Positions 11,301-26,500 of a DNA stretch of 64,000 bases are shown here, piece by piece. Location: positions 105,959,001-106,023,000 of the forward strand of contig JAEOAD010000001.1 in the NCBI GenBank assembly GCA_036365145.1, read 5' to 3'. Below the pieces are notes generated by a model that ran no database searches, was not told the DNA's origin, and saw nothing but the letters and a program-made list of their open reading frames with translations. A program made the translations under genes and the position numbers. Each line of letters opens with the position of its first letter. Positions within the stretch are counted from its first letter, which is position 1. The stretch comes from Orientallactaga sibirica. Its lineage: Eukaryota > Chordata > Mammalia > Rodentia > Dipodidae.

Positions 11301-14300
11301 TGGGCTCTACATAGAGTGTTCCACTTCACCTTGATAGCTCAACAGCCACAGGCAATACACGTGGCTGTGTCCCAATAAAACTTTACTTCCAAAAACAGGC
11401 TGTGAGCTGGATTTGACAACGAGGTCACAGTGTGCTGATCTCTGGTCTAGAGTGTTAGAATCATCTAGAATACCTTGTCAGTGCAGAACCCAGGTTTTCA
11501 GCACTTATATGCTACTTCCAAGTATCCAAGGCTTCTGATTAGGCTCAGGAAAATGTCACTGTATGATTTCTGAGCAGACCACAGGTCAACTCAGCTGGGG
11601 GGCGGGTGGTGGTAAAGGCCTGGCTTTTAGAGATGAAGAAAAAAAACGTTCTGGGATGTTCACATCTCAGTGTCTGAGCTGCGGGTAACTTATGTGAAGA
11701 CTTTCTTAGCTATGAACCTTCCCATTGCCAGAGCTGTGACTTAAACATCTTGAGAATTCTGAGAAGTGATGCCAATGCCAGAAGCTGCCACGAAGGGTCA
11801 CTGGACCTTGCGGGCACCTGGGGAGATATACCCTTGCCAGGTAGTCCTGGCAATTAAAACTTAAACATAGCCGGGCATGGTGGTGGACGCCTTTAATCCC
11901 AGCACTCAGGAGGCAGAGGTGGGAGGACCGCCATGAGTTTGAGGCCATCCTGAGACTACATAGTGAATTCCAGGTCAGCCTGGGCTAGAGTGAGACCCTA
12001 CCTCGAAAAACCAAAAAAAAAAAAAACCACTTGATACCTCAAGCAGTCAGGTCAGCCCAGCAGGAAAGGGCCACTCACATGTATTCCTAGGAACCTGGCG
12101 TGTGAAGCACTTTCTGATGTTTACTTTTCAGTCCATACAACAGCTTATGGTTCTAAAAGCTGGGCCATCCAGTGCCCTTTCTGACAACTGTAAGCTGTGG
12201 TCTGGAGCTTTAGACTATCCAAGAGCAATACCACGGGTGTAGTGAGGATTTGGGGAAAGAAATTTTGAGCCATCAGAAAAAGACAATTTGAAGCCAGGCG
12301 TGGTGGTGCACGCCTTGAATCCCAGCACTCAGGAGGAAGAGGTAGGAGGATCACTATGAGTTCAAGGCCACCCTGAGACTACATAGTGAATTTTCAGCCT
12401 GGGCCAGAGTGAGACCCTACCTTGCAAAACCAAACCAAACCAAACAAAACCAAACAAAACAAAAAGAAAAGACAATTTGTTTGATCCCAAGATATTTTGT
12501 TAACTGCATTGTCTTGCATCTCCATTCTTTGGAAACTGGTAAGCCAAAAACAGGATACGTGCTATAATAATCTTTTGTTGTGGTTATTGTTTTGAGTCTC
12601 ATGTAGTCCAGGCTGCCCTCTAACATACTATGTAGCCAAGGCTACCCTCAACCACTAATCTTCCTGCCTTTATCTTCCAAGGGCTGGGAATATAGGAGTG
12701 TGCCACCATGCCTGGCATGGTACCATACTCTTAACTGGAATTTTGTTGTTGTTTATCGTAGGGGCGCCACCGTCATTGTCAAGGATCCAACAGAGATGAC
12801 AGTACGTGAGGGTGGCTCTCCGCCATTCGTACCTCGCTCGCAAGCTTGTTCACACTCTGAGCCCGTCTTAGAACCAAGTTGTCCTGGGCGGGGAGGGAGT
12901 GGTAATGCGCAGCACCTTTCATCTTATGGAAGTCCTGCCTGTATTTCACCTGGAAGAAATACACACAGGGAGTCTGGGGTTGTTGCTATGTTCCATGAGA
13001 GAAAATGACTCTGAAGTTATCCCAGATTCCACATCAACATTCACTCGACAGAATTTTCTCAAGGAAAAAAAAAATCATGTAGACGTTTGTCTCTGTTCAA
13101 CCTAGAAATTGGTTCTGTTTGTATTAAATTTTTACCAGACTTTTTCATACTTCTTACACCAATTCTGTCCGGGGTGGGGAAAACTCTTAAAATGATCACA
13201 TAAAGAATGTAAGCCCCACCCCACTTTGCCCTAAATTTCCATGATTTCTCCTCTAGTCAGCAGTGGGGAAAGGAATCAAGTCTCATACTTCAATTCTCAG
13301 GGCAAAGGCGGAGTGGTTCTGGGTGAGCGGGCACTCACTGAACAGTCACAGAGTGAGGAGGAGTTTGGCATAGTGGTGAAATGAATGCTAGGCTCTGATT
13401 AGAGACCAAGTTCAAGTTGGCATGTGAAGATCTGCAGTGAGCGCTTCACTTCAAGTTTAATTATAGCCTGTCTTTCAAGGACTACCAGCTGCTTGACAGT
13501 CTACAAATAAAAATCATTTATCACTTGCTGGGTTTCATAGTCGTATGACTTATTTTAATCCGCTTTCCCCTGAAAATGCTCAGTTTCTCAGTGGATTTTT
13601 GGCAGAGACTCCATTGATCGCAGTTTATCTGACTGCACCAGCATTTGTACTTGCTTCAAATGACCTAAAGGGAGTAGTGTGGTCTCTCTATGTCATCTCC
13701 TTGGAAGACTGAACAGAAAAGGAAGATTCTAGTGACTTGGGTGAGGCTAGCATTCTGCTGACTCAGCCCTAAGAAACGGATCTGCATGTAGGTTTCGGTA
13801 AGTACAGCCTTCAGCATCTCATTTCTCCTCTACCTCTGGGCTCTGTCAGTCATCCTTATGGTACTTACATCACTAACGAGTTCATTGGCCTTCTTGGCGT
13901 TCTGATAAGCCGGTGTGATCATGGCTGGAAAGCTGCCCTTTCCCCTAGGCTGGTCGCACTCTTCCAAGTAACCCTGATGATTCAACCAAAACCATTGATC
14001 AGTGATAGATAGGGATCAGCAGTGATTATGCAAGAGCCTGTTCCCATAGGGACCCATGTAGTCTGGATATTCCATGATTACCAAAGGAGATATGCCACGA
14101 GGTTGGTTACAATGTCAGACCGTGGAGTTTTAGCTCACTTACTGCTGGCCAGTGTGCAGGCAGCACTAAATTACTGGTAATTAGCTTCATCATTGTTATC
14201 ATCATCAACATCTCAACTACATAAACCAAAATACTCTGCCAGTCTACTAGTCTCAGCTGTTATGAAATTTCATGCTTTAATTGATGTGAGGGAAGTAGCT

Positions 14301-17300
14301 CTATTCCATCAGCCTCAAATATTTCTTTGTTTGGCCCAGTGGCAAGTCCATGCAGACGGATGACTCGATACCCCGATACTGTCTCCCACAACGATTGTGT
14401 CAGGTACCCAGAGAAGAAGAAGAACGAAACATTTTTCTAATCTTGTTGAAGGAGGGACTTCAAAGTCCCCTCAGAGTATCTGAAATGGGAGTCATGGTTT
14501 TGAAGAAGAAAGATCATCATCTCCCTCCTAATTGTTTCCTTTCTCTACCCTCCTAGTTCCACAGAGGAAGACTTCATCTCTCATGATGCTGTCAACACAT
14601 GAGTGGGAAGAGGTCATTCGGGTGAGATTTGCTAGACGCACCTTTACCTGAACGTCCCCAAGTCCTCCCTCAACACAGACCCACCCCAGGCTCAGTCAGC
14701 TGTCTCGTCATCTGTTGTTGCCCAACAAGATGGACCGGTCATTTTCACATCCCTGGACTCATGACACCCTCTGCCCAGGGCACCCACTGAGGCAAGAGCC
14801 TACTCCTCAATAGTGCCAGTCTACCAGTCAGCGTGCACACACACACACACACACACTTTCTTAAATAAGACAATTGGGTCAAGTGTAAGTACCTAGGCTT
14901 CTTTTTACACCCAAATACAAATTGTTTAGCTTGAGACTTCCTTTGTGCCTGTTCGGCAGAATGTTTTGGATCAAATGTAGTAACTTTAAAACAGTAAGAC
15001 TATGGAGGGGGAAGGCTTTCGGATTCCTTAATAATAGGCCCTGTGGATTTTCTTATCCTGCTATGTCTATAGCTTTATTTTGAAGTGTGTGTGTGTGTGT
15101 GTGTGTGTTGTAAAACTCTTTTGGTAAAGCACTGATTCCTACTGCGGAGTTAATTGGTTACAAATAATAAGCTGATTACATAGTATATTATTTTTCATGG
15201 GATTAGTCAGTAAAGAGAAGAATGAATTGCTGGGCATTTTAGGCACTACAGTTATTTATAGTTTATCTGCTCGCCTGCTTGCTTCTCTCTCTCACTCCCT
15301 CCTACTCCTGCCCCAGTGAGTCATGCCAAATCACACAGCAAAATGCCACACTAGGCCGAGGCCTCTCAACAGCTGCTAATGGTGCCACCTAATAACGCCC
15401 ACTTTGATTCTTGAGTGTATTATTATCAAGGCTGGAAACTTCAGCCTTAATGATCAAGAATCTACTATAACACATTGCAGTTTTATATGTGACATGTATA
15501 GATACACATATGAAATGCTATGTGCAGTAAAACTAGGGGTAGATAAGGATTGTGCAAATACAGAACAAAATATTTTCTTGCCAAATATAGGAGCAAAAAC
15601 AATTTTTTGAGACTTTGTAGTCCAGTGCAGCTTGAGCCCATGGCAATCCTCCTGCTTCAGCCTCCTGAGTGCTGGCATAATAACTGTGAGCCATGGCATT
15701 CAGCTCATGCAAGATGTTTTTTTTTTTTTTAAATAAAACTTTTTTTGTAAAAATTGTCTTGAGCCTTCTGAAACCTGAAACCAGTAAAAGTATATTTTCA
15801 TTGATTTTAAAACACCAATATCCCTGCAATGAGCTTGCAGGCTTTGATTAAATGCTCTTTTTCATTCAAGCATTTTTTTTTGCTTAACATTTACAAAGGA
15901 GTTAAAACACACCTCCACACACCCTAAGACTTACATGAGTATACGTAAGTTGTTTTCTTAAGAAAAGAAGTAATTTCTTTGTGGTTTCCAATAGCTTATT
16001 TATGTTGCAGCCCATCTACTACCAAATAATTCAAGCTATCCAACTAAAGCCATCACTTGGCTCACTGAATGTATCATTCTAGCAGACACCCAATGCTCCT
16101 CCAGTGCAAATAGAAAGTACCTAGAGTCCATCATCTCAACCTTCCCACTCCCTGACTACATGCAGTTTGAGAAATGAAGTTGGGGGGAAAGCTTTGCACT
16201 TGGCACTCTGGCCTTCTGCTCCATCTAGCAACCTAGATGAGAAATTTAATTTCTAGTTCAAAATTTAAGAGGATATAAATAAGTCATATGGAAACATACT
16301 TTTCTGGACAATGGAACACTCAGAAGCCATAGATTGTTACTAGAAAAATTTCAGTGCCAGGGATGGGATACCTTCCAGTGAGTTGTTGGCCGGAGATGTC
16401 ACAGATACCCCCAAAACATTACAGGCCATTGCCAAGGCTCTTGGTTTCCCACCAGGAATAGATGGTAAGACCCTATTGCTAAAGACTCCACATATTTGGG
16501 CAGTAAGGTCACTGAGAAACCCTGTTGGAGCTGAGCTGAAAGCCTCCTCCATGTGGACCAGCTGACCAAAAGTTGGAAAAAGCTATGCTGCATGCAGTTC
16601 AATGGGAGAGAGAAAACACCAGTGAAGGTACTCAACAGTGAACACTGCAAGCTTTAAATTTGGCCAGCCAGGCCAAATGAGCCAATGGGTGCAATAGTGG
16701 CATGTCTGTTATGGAGGAAACCAACCACTCTCTAATTGGACTGGAGGCCCGCTCCATGGGGGGGAATACATCCCTGATACTGAAAACCTATGACAGGGGT
16801 AGTCATGAGCTCTAGAGGTGTAACGTCTGCTGGTGTCGGGCTAAATGTATATACTCTGCTCACCAAACTGCCCAGTAAGCACTTTCCCTAATGTCCACAC
16901 CCATATATTAATGCTACTCTCACTTTTGGATAGAGAAGCTTCTCTTTTCAGATGGTGGCGACCTTGGGATGACTCAGAAGACACCATGGTGTTGAGAAGA
17001 AGGGACAGAGGTTTACTGAGCACTGAAACATCTTAACACACCTTCCAAGGCTCAGGGTCCATTGCGGAAGAGGGGGTGGAAAGAATGTAAGAGCCAAAGG
17101 AAAAGTAGGACTCCTTACAACGTGCTCCTCCAGACACAAAATGGCCTGGATATCCATGACCTCACAGTGCTTGACACTACCTACACAAGACCATCATAAT
17201 AGGAGGAAAAGATCATGACATCAAACTGAAAAGAGAGGCTGATTGAGAGAGGGAGGGGATATGATGGAGAGTGAGTTTCAAAGAGGAAAGTGGGAGGGAG

Positions 17301-20300
17301 AGAGGGAAGTACCATGGGATTGTCTACAATTAAAGAAGTTGTCAATAAATAAATAAATAAATAATTTTTTAAAAAAAGAAAGAAAATGAGCCTGTTACTG
17401 AGTGGAATGCTCAGAATTTGTCAAAACATGCATTTTTTGCACGTGTACGTGGTGCATGTCCATGCATGTACGCATGTTCATATGTGTATGGGTGCATGTG
17501 TGTGAGTAGGTACACATCCAAATGGATACATGTGTGTAGAAATTGATGTCAGCGTCTTCTCAAACACTCCTCATTTTTTTTATTTTTTATTTTTTGGTTT
17601 TTCAAGGTAGGGTCTCACTCTATCCCAGGCTAACCCAGAATTCACTATGTAGTCTCAGGGTGGCCTCGAACTCATGGCGATCCTCCTACTTCTGCCTCCC
17701 AAGTGCTGGGATTAACAGCGTGCGCCACCACGCCAAGGCTCTCGTCTTATTTTTGAGACGGGATCTTCGCTGAACTTGAAGGTCACCAACCAGGCTGGAC
17801 TAGCTAGCAGTTGAGTCCCAGGGATCCTCCTGTCTGCCTTCCGAGGGCTGGGATTAGAGACACACCACCATGCCCAGCATAGTAAACTCTTTACTCTCTG
17901 AACCATCGTCCCAATCCCCAGTACATGCACCTTGATCTTTTTCATGTTTATTGAGCAACTAGTGTTTGTCTTTGGGGCTCCTCTTTAATGGATAGATGAG
18001 GCTCCTTGATTCTTGACCAAGATTATAGTTCCTTGTTATTTTTTTTTAAAAGAAAGATAGAAAAGAAAATGGTGCTTTAAACCTATTTTCCTAAATGGGT
18101 AGAGCTGACTCTTGTATATTATTTATCTGCTGCTTTCTAGCTTAGAAAATCCACCATTCAGGCTGGAGTTTGTTTGCAGTGGCTGGAGGCCCTGGCACAC
18201 CCATTTTCCCTTTCTCTGTCTCTAATAAGTAAATAAATAAAATTTTTAAAAAAACATAGAAAATCCATCATTCATTAAACCAGGGCCCAAATCCTAACCA
18301 AATGCCCATAGGCTGTCAGAACAGTAGGGGCCAAAAAGAATGGGCCATGGAGAAGGCCGGCTCCCCAGGAAGACATTGCAGCACATACCTGGTCATACTG
18401 GTCTACACCTCCCTTCGTCAGCGTGCCATCAGCTCCAACGACTGGACCAGCCATTCCCTTCATTTCTCTTTGATATTGTTGGTGGTATCTCACCTGTTTG
18501 GATGGCACAACAGCTCAATGAGTTTAGCATACAACACCCCAAGCGCCAGAAAAGTGAAAATGAGTGCTTGTGGAATCATCTTTTTTGTCTTGAGTCTAAG
18601 GACTGTGTGTTAGATACAGAAATGGCAATTCAACGCTATGGTAAAAAATAATTGGAACGCTCATTTTGGGCTCTGGAAGCTATGTAAAAATAGACAGGAA
18701 ATTGGACTCCCTGACCCAGGTTAAGTTCATATTTTCCCCCGTTAAAAAAATGGACGGGAAATTGAACTCCCGGGTTCACTTCCTGTTTTCCCCTTAACAA
18801 GACTACACAATCATTGACACTCACATCACTTGCCAGCTCATTGGCTCTTTTAGCTATCTGATAAGCCGGTGTGATCATAGCAGGGAAACTGCCTTTTCCT
18901 CTCTGATGCTCATAGTCCTCTGTGTAGCTCACCTGGAAAATTGGAAAGAAAAAACTTCAAGTGAGTCGCATGCCTCGGTCACGCCATTTACCAAGTGATC
19001 TCAGTGAGCACCCTCCCGGGAGGGGGGTCCATGACTCCTTGCCCATCCCCTGTCATAGGTCTTATGGCACAATTGGTTTATAGCTTGGAGGACCTTGTTC
19101 ATCTTTCCCCGTTTTATTCCTGGTGCCCAGCACAGTGCCTGGCACGTGGAGATGGGCAATGTGGAGTTTACATGATCCCTGCATTGCATCTGCTGTGGGC
19201 CAGGTTGGGAGGGCGCTAGACAGAGGGCTAAGACTCTGTCCTTGAGGAGCCGCAGTTAAGTTTGCCAGAGGAGACGCTTGATTCCAGACCTAGGCCAAGC
19301 CGAGTAGAAACCACTTATATAGTGGTCAAGCTGAATTTATCTGTAATTCAAGTTCTCGTTCAGGGCAACACTCAGCTCTTGGTGTTAGCATGCTCGTGGA
19401 GCATTTGGGCTGTGAATAGGCACGTGGTGAGAGTCTTCAGTGGCAAAATTTCTCTCAGATGAATTGGATGTGTCTGGTTTGGCACTCATCTAATCTGATG
19501 GTTCCTGCTTAAAGATCTTTGTGCAAGGCCTGCGCTGACTAACTGAAGGGACGAGATGATCCTTGATCTGAGAAAGCTCTTTCCAGTACCCAGGCAGAAC
19601 CAGGATGCCGCCTACATTCTCCCCTGCCTCTCTGCCAGGTAAGAAAAGAAAGACAGCTGTTCCGTGGGGACCATCGTGCCTCAGTCTGCATCATTCCTTA
19701 CATCACTTTGGAGCTGTGCCCCCGCCTTAGCCCGCAGCAGCTCAGGGGTATCCGCCACCGGGGTGAACCTGGAGATGCGTTCACCATGTCCTCTCTTATA
19801 TTGCACCTGAAGAGGAGACAGCACAGAGGCAAGGTCAACATCTCACAGCCTGCGTGAAGATCTCTCCTTGCAGCACTCCTGAAGTGACACCAGCAAGCTA
19901 CGCAAACCTGTGCCAAACCCCTTCGTCATGGAAGTGCTGATGTGGCAGGACCAAGAACGTGCCAGGCCCTCTAAGCGTCAACAAAGAGCAACTCACATAA
20001 TCCTTTCATCAATCACAGCCAGTGAGAGTATCACTTTCCCCGCCAAGGGATGGAGAGAGTAAGTAATTCATCCATAGCTACACAGCCGATACGTGATAGA
20101 GCCAGGATCACACCCTACAATTCTGGCTGTGAAATCTGGCCTCTTAATCATTGAGTGATACCTCCAAGAGGATCTGCTATCCATTAAAAAAATGTTTTTA
20201 TTTATTTATTTGCAAGCAGAAAGAGAGAGAGAGAAGCAGGTAGAGGGAGAGAATGGGTGCACCAGTGCATCCAGCCACTGCAATAGAACTCCAGATACAT

Positions 20301-22132
20301 GCGCCACTTTGTGCATCTGACTTGACATGGGTACTGGAGAATCAGACCTGGGCTGTTAGGGTGTGTAAGCAAGCGCCTTACCCACTGAGCCATATCTCTA
20401 GTCCCATCCACCTTTTCATTTGACAACAACCTGTGGAAGTCATTTCATCCAGTTTTGGGGGTGAGTTAAATGGTGTTCTCTGTATTTTGTAAGTGTGGCT
20501 CAGACAAGGCACAGAAGGTAAATAACAGGGAAAAGATGAAAACAGTTTTAGCCTTAGTACAGCATGACCTATTCTATAACTAAAGCAATCTGTTCTATTT
20601 TTTTTTTCTCATTTGAGCCAACACTTAGCATCATTGACGGAAACAATGAGCCTGGGGACACCCACCTGGCTGGCAAGCTGGTTGGCTGTCTTGGCCCTTT
20701 GATAGGCAGGTGTGATCATGGCTGGGAAGCTCCCCTTGCCCCTCTGTTGCTCATAGTCTCCCGTATACTCCTGTTGGACAGAGCCAGAGCAGCGTGAGAC
20801 CCAACATGATCAAGGGTGATAACTAACTAAACTGAAATGCAACCAAAGAAATTGGATTCATTACATAGTTTGGAAACATTTCAATGTGCAGAATAAATGT
20901 GAACATGGTATCTGAATTAACTCTGAAAACCTCATATTCTCAATGAACATTAAAACCAATTCCTAATTAATCATTACTGATTTGTAGGGTTCTTACCTCA
21001 CCAAGAGACTGTCGAGCCTCAACCATCCTTACAATGTCGGGGTCTGGCAGAGCGCCTGGGCACCAAGCATTTCCTTCTCCATATCCTGGCCAGTGGGCTC
21101 TCTGTAAAGGAAGCACACATGTGAATCCAAACATACTCATGTTTGGTGGCCAAGATCCCCCATTTCCACAACCCCTGCAACACTCACATACATCGTCAAG
21201 ATTGGATATTCTCTAAAAATGAGATGCTCCTATTCATACATGGACTCAGTCTAGAATGTTCGTGTTTTCACACCAAAAATGTCCTAAATATCTAAGTAAG
21301 AGTAGCTATTTCTTGATAATTATCTATGTCAATTTTTATCAAAATATTTTTGTTTTTCATGAAACAATATGCATTGCTTTCCAACTTGTGTTTCCAACTC
21401 CAATACATATTATTTCAAAAAATATATATTTGGGGCTGGAGAGATGGCTTAGCAGTTAAGGCGTATGCCTACAAAGTCAAAGGACCCAGGATCAATTCCC
21501 TACAGCCCACATAAGCCAGATGCACAAGGTGGCACATGCATCTGGAGTTTGTTTGCAGCATCTGATGGCCCATTCTCTCCCTCTCTCTGCCTCTTTCTAT
21601 CTCATAAATAAATAAAATAAATTATATTTATATCAATAGAAATTGACATAGATAATTATCAACTAAAATAATAATAGCAATATTTATTGTATCCAACATT
21701 GCTCTAATATATTTGTATGCATCTACTTTTAAATCCTCAACATAGCCCCATGAATTGGAAAGTTTTTTGTTTTCTTTTTTAAATATTTTGTTGATTTATT
21801 TATGAAGAGAGAAAGGACAGAGGGGGGGATCTGCTGGGGCCTCTTGCCACTACAAATGAACTCCAGATGCACGCTCCACTTTGTGCATTTGGCTTCATAT
21901 GAGTACTGGAGAATCAAACCCTGACTAGCAAGCTTTGCAAGCAAGTGTCTTTAATCGCTAGCCATCTCCCCAGCCTGAATTGAGAAGGTTTTAAAGTTCA
22001 TTTTATACATAAGAAAACTGAAGCAAAGAGTTTTGTAATAACTTAGTCAAGGTTCCTCAATAAAGGTAGTAGATATGTCCAAATGCAAGTTCTAGAAATT
22101 TAAAGATAGGTAAAACTTGACAAATGGATGAC

Positions 22133-22187
<55 letters not shown>

Positions 22188-23508
22188 GATGCTGGCTGTA
22201 ACCACAGAGAGAGATTAGATATCAATAACTAGAAAAGTCTAGATGGGTACCCACAAGATTGATCATAGTGGCTCTTCTCCTGAGAGATCTTGGACTGATG
22301 CTCTGAACCACAGGATTTTTTTATTATGGAAATCTTTTTTTTCATGTGTGGTCTTTTGAGATAAGATCTCACTCTAGTCCAGCCTGACCTGGAATTCACT
22401 ATGTAGTCTCAGGGTGGCCTCAAAGTCATAGCGATCCTCTGACCTCAGCCTCTTGAGTGCTGGGATTAAAGGCGTGCGCCACCACGTGTGGCTTAAAAAT
22501 CTTTTTTTAATTAATTAATTTATTTATGAGAGAGAGAGAATGGGGTCACCAGAGCTTCCTGCCACTGTAGATGAACTCCAGACACATGCACCACTTTGTG
22601 CGTCTGGCTTTAGGTGGGTACTGGGGAATAGAACTCATGACATCAGGTTTTGCAAGCAAGTGCCTTTAACAGCTGAGCCATCTCTCCAGTCTTGGATTTT
22701 TTTTTTTTATATTATGAGAAAATGCAAGTATCGTGTGTGTAATTAAAACTAAATGGCTGAGTGATTTTGAAATGAGCCGGTCATCAAGAGAGGGTGGCCA
22801 CAGGAAGAGTAAAGCAAGAGCATTCAGGAAACTGTCAGACCAATGTGGCACACCAGGCTAGGGACAGGCAGATCTGGAAGAGGGAAAGCCACTGTAGGAA
22901 GCCCTCATAGAGCCAGGCAGAAATGACATAGTTCAAAATGGGGACAGAGACAGGGAGAGAAATGTCTAAGCCCAGAAAGGTAGAACTGACAGCAAGCCAG
23001 AGCAGTTGTTCCCAGGGACAGAAACACTGTGGTCGGAGAGGAGAAGACAATGAACTTGAACTGGAGTAGGAACAGTGGAGGTGCAGCTAGGAGGCAGAGC
23101 CGGAAGCCCCCTTAGACAGCCGGAGTGGTAACAACAATGCACTTCTATTGGCACAGCCTGTCGTCCTCTCTCCTTCCAAAGCCGCGCGCCCCTCCTCTCT
23201 CACCTCATTGATCAGTGTTGGTCTGCCAGGTGCACCCGCTTCGTCCTTGGACTTCATGTCCCAGTGAAAAACCGATTTAAACTGCTCACCATCTTCTTGG
23301 TCAGGGATCTGTACAATGAAGATGCTGTTAATAATGGTCCTTCAGAGAAGAGAAAGAAAATACGCCAGGCGTGGTGGCGCACACCTTTAATCCCAGGACT
23401 CGGGAGGCAGAGGTAGGAGGATCACCCTGAGTTCGAAGCCACCCTGAGACTACAGAGTGAATTCCAGGTCAGCCTGGGCTAGAGCAAGACCTTACCTCGA
23501 AAAACAAA

Positions 23509-23540
<32 letters not shown>

Positions 23541-26500
23541 ATACATCATTCATAGCTAAATTTGGGGGCGATTTCTCCTAAGTCTCAATGACAAGGCATT
23601 TTAGCTGTGTTATAAGGCACATGGTGCCACCAATCTCCCTGGGGTTTCATCTGTGCCTTCAGCCAGGTGCACAGATTGAGCTCCTGCTGTGTGGGAAGGC
23701 CCAGGTAGGGCTAGAGAGATGGCTCAGCAGCTAAGGCACTTGCCTATGAAGTCTAAGGACCCAGGTTCAATTCCACAGTATCCACGTAAGCCAAATGCAC
23801 AAGGTGGTGCATGGGTCTAGAGTTCATTTGCAGTAGCTAGAGGCCCTGGCATGCTCTCTGTGTGTCTCTTTCTCTGTATTTCTTTCTTTTTTCTCTCTTT
23901 CAAATAAATAAATAAATAATAATAAAATAAAAGGCTCAGGTAAATTCACCATGAGCTTAACATGCAGCAGAGTTACCTCCGAAAACACTGGACAACAGAA
24001 TAATGCTCCTGTCTCTTAACTGTGTAATCTCCACCCATGTTGGGTTCCCATTTTCATGGAGACATTCTCCATTATATAACTATTTTCCATGATATAATTT
24101 TACCTTTAATATCTTGATTGGTAATAGTCTTAGGGCTTATTTTTGTGTGTAGGTATAAGGTAGGAGTCAAGTTTATCTTTTCCACACGAATATCCAACCA
24201 TAGACATTTCCAGCCTTTTGACTAAGATCAAGTGAACACATATCAAATCCAGCACTTTATTGGAAGATCACTCTGGCTGCATTGAATTACAGTGATTGCT
24301 TTGTTACAATTAAAGAATCACACATGGGTAGCTCCATTTCTGGACTGTATTCTAGTCCCCTGGCCTGCCTGTTGTGGTACCAATCCTTCACTGGATGAGT
24401 TGGTACTGTTTTTTATAGTAAATCTTGAATTCTGGTAACCTAAGTCCTTCAATTTTGTTCCTTAAGATTTCTTGGCTACTCTAGAAACTTTGTGATTTTT
24501 GTGTCCGTTTTAGAGATAGTTTGCAAATATCTACAATCCAGCCCGTGATTTTGACGTGAATATCATGGGAATGTGAATATCATGCCCGTAGATGGATCAA
24601 TTTGGGAAGAACTAACATTTCACATGTTCATGATTTGGAGATGAGCAAAGATCTCTTACATAGAATACAGAGAGGATTAACCATAAAAGAAAAACTCAGA
24701 AGGATTTAGGTTCAGGCCAATATACCACAATTTATTAGGTCTGAGATGGAGCCCAAAAGTCTTCAGTTTTTGTAAGCTAAAGTTAAACCCTTGCTTTTAT
24801 AGATTTATGGAGGAAACTAGATCAAAAAAAAAAATGTAGGAATTCTAATTTCTAGTCAAGGTCACTTTATCTCTCTGACATCCCAGGCCTATGACCACTT
24901 AAGGCTGCTCAGTGCAGATCCATGGGTACATGTTAATCCATAAACTGAAATAGGTTCACATGCTTTCTTTCTGGTACTTTGAGAAACTATTGTGAACATT
25001 TCATAAACTTAAAGAAGGGTTTCTGTTGTGGAGAAAGTCCTTAAGCATGATAGGATATGTAACAGCACCCCTAGCTTCTCCCCCCCCCCAGATGCAATGA
25101 CTCCCCTCTCCCAGTTGTGACCATCACAAATAACCCAGATAATCACCAAATGTTTCCCATGGCTAAAAAAAAAAATTATAGAGAACTGTGAACTTAAGGA
25201 ATCAGAAACACGTGATGAAAATAGATGCTCCTGTCCTCTACCCAGATAGCTGATTTGCTGACCATGTAAACCTGCCCCACAGAGACCTTTGGCCGGAAGC
25301 ACATCTCAGTGAGGAAATGAGGGAGGGAAAACGCCAAACAGCTGTAAACTTCAGCGGCAGCAGTGAGCATTGAGGGCTAAGTTCGTCCCCTGAATGGACG
25401 TGAGCGGGGCAAGATGTTTCATTTTCCAGAAATGCCATTCACTCCCACCAAACAGGAAATCCTGTCTTAGCAAATATTTATTTTTCAATGAATGACATTT
25501 AGGAAGCAGAAAACTCTAAATCTCCCTCAAATGCCAGCTCAAAATTTTTACTCTTCATCACCACACAGAAGTATCCCTTTCCTTCTGTTTTTTTTTTTTT
25601 TAGCATAAGCACAATGAATTTGTTTCTTAATGAGTTGGCAAAGTCTCCCAGAGGGACAAACTAACAATGACAAAGTTATTCATCACACAAGCACAGGACA
25701 ATTATAAGATTTGGGGCCTTGCCGGGCGTGGTGGCGCACGCCTTTAATCCCAGCACTCGGGAGGCAGAGGTAGGAGGATTGCTGAGAGTTCAAGGCCACC
25801 TGAGACTACATAGTGAAATCCAGGTCAGCCTGAGCTAGAGTGAGGCCTTACCTCGTAAAACAAAACAAACAACAACAACAACAACAAAAAGATCTGGGGC
25901 TTAGCAATGGTGGTTGTCTATTTAAACTTTTCCCTGGTGGGAAGAGAGAAGAAAAGGGATCTCAGCTGTCAGTTGCTTGAACACACACCAGACACATCCA
26001 TGAACGTACATAGCACATGCACACCATATACAATGGCACACATTCACATACAAGATACACACATGCCTGCACATGAGCAAACATACACACATGCACCAAT
26101 ATTCACAACACATACACCTATGCATACAATACAAATACATGCACACATACATACATATATGTGCATATGATATGAATATACACATTTCATTATAAATATG
26201 CATATAAACATGCACACCACATACATGTAGGCAATACATATGAATGTGTATGTGCATACACCTGTGTACATCACATATACCCACATATATGTGTGCATAT
26301 CTATTCTCACAAACACATACAGCCCTTATGCAAGCATAGTCACACACGCAAACACACACAGGCCTCCTGAGAAGCCCACATGACTGCCTGTGGCTGGAAA
26401 TAGAACAATGGATAATCCTAGGTTTGTGCCAGGTTAGGCCCTGTCATACACACTTAAAAGAAAATGAGTCTGGCCGGGCGTGGTAGCACATGCCTTTAAT

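Noticed and set aside
22134..22188. Regular short repeats as a CRISPR-like array
   Set aside because: It is a plain (TAGA)n microsatellite in a mammalian intron; there are no spacers.
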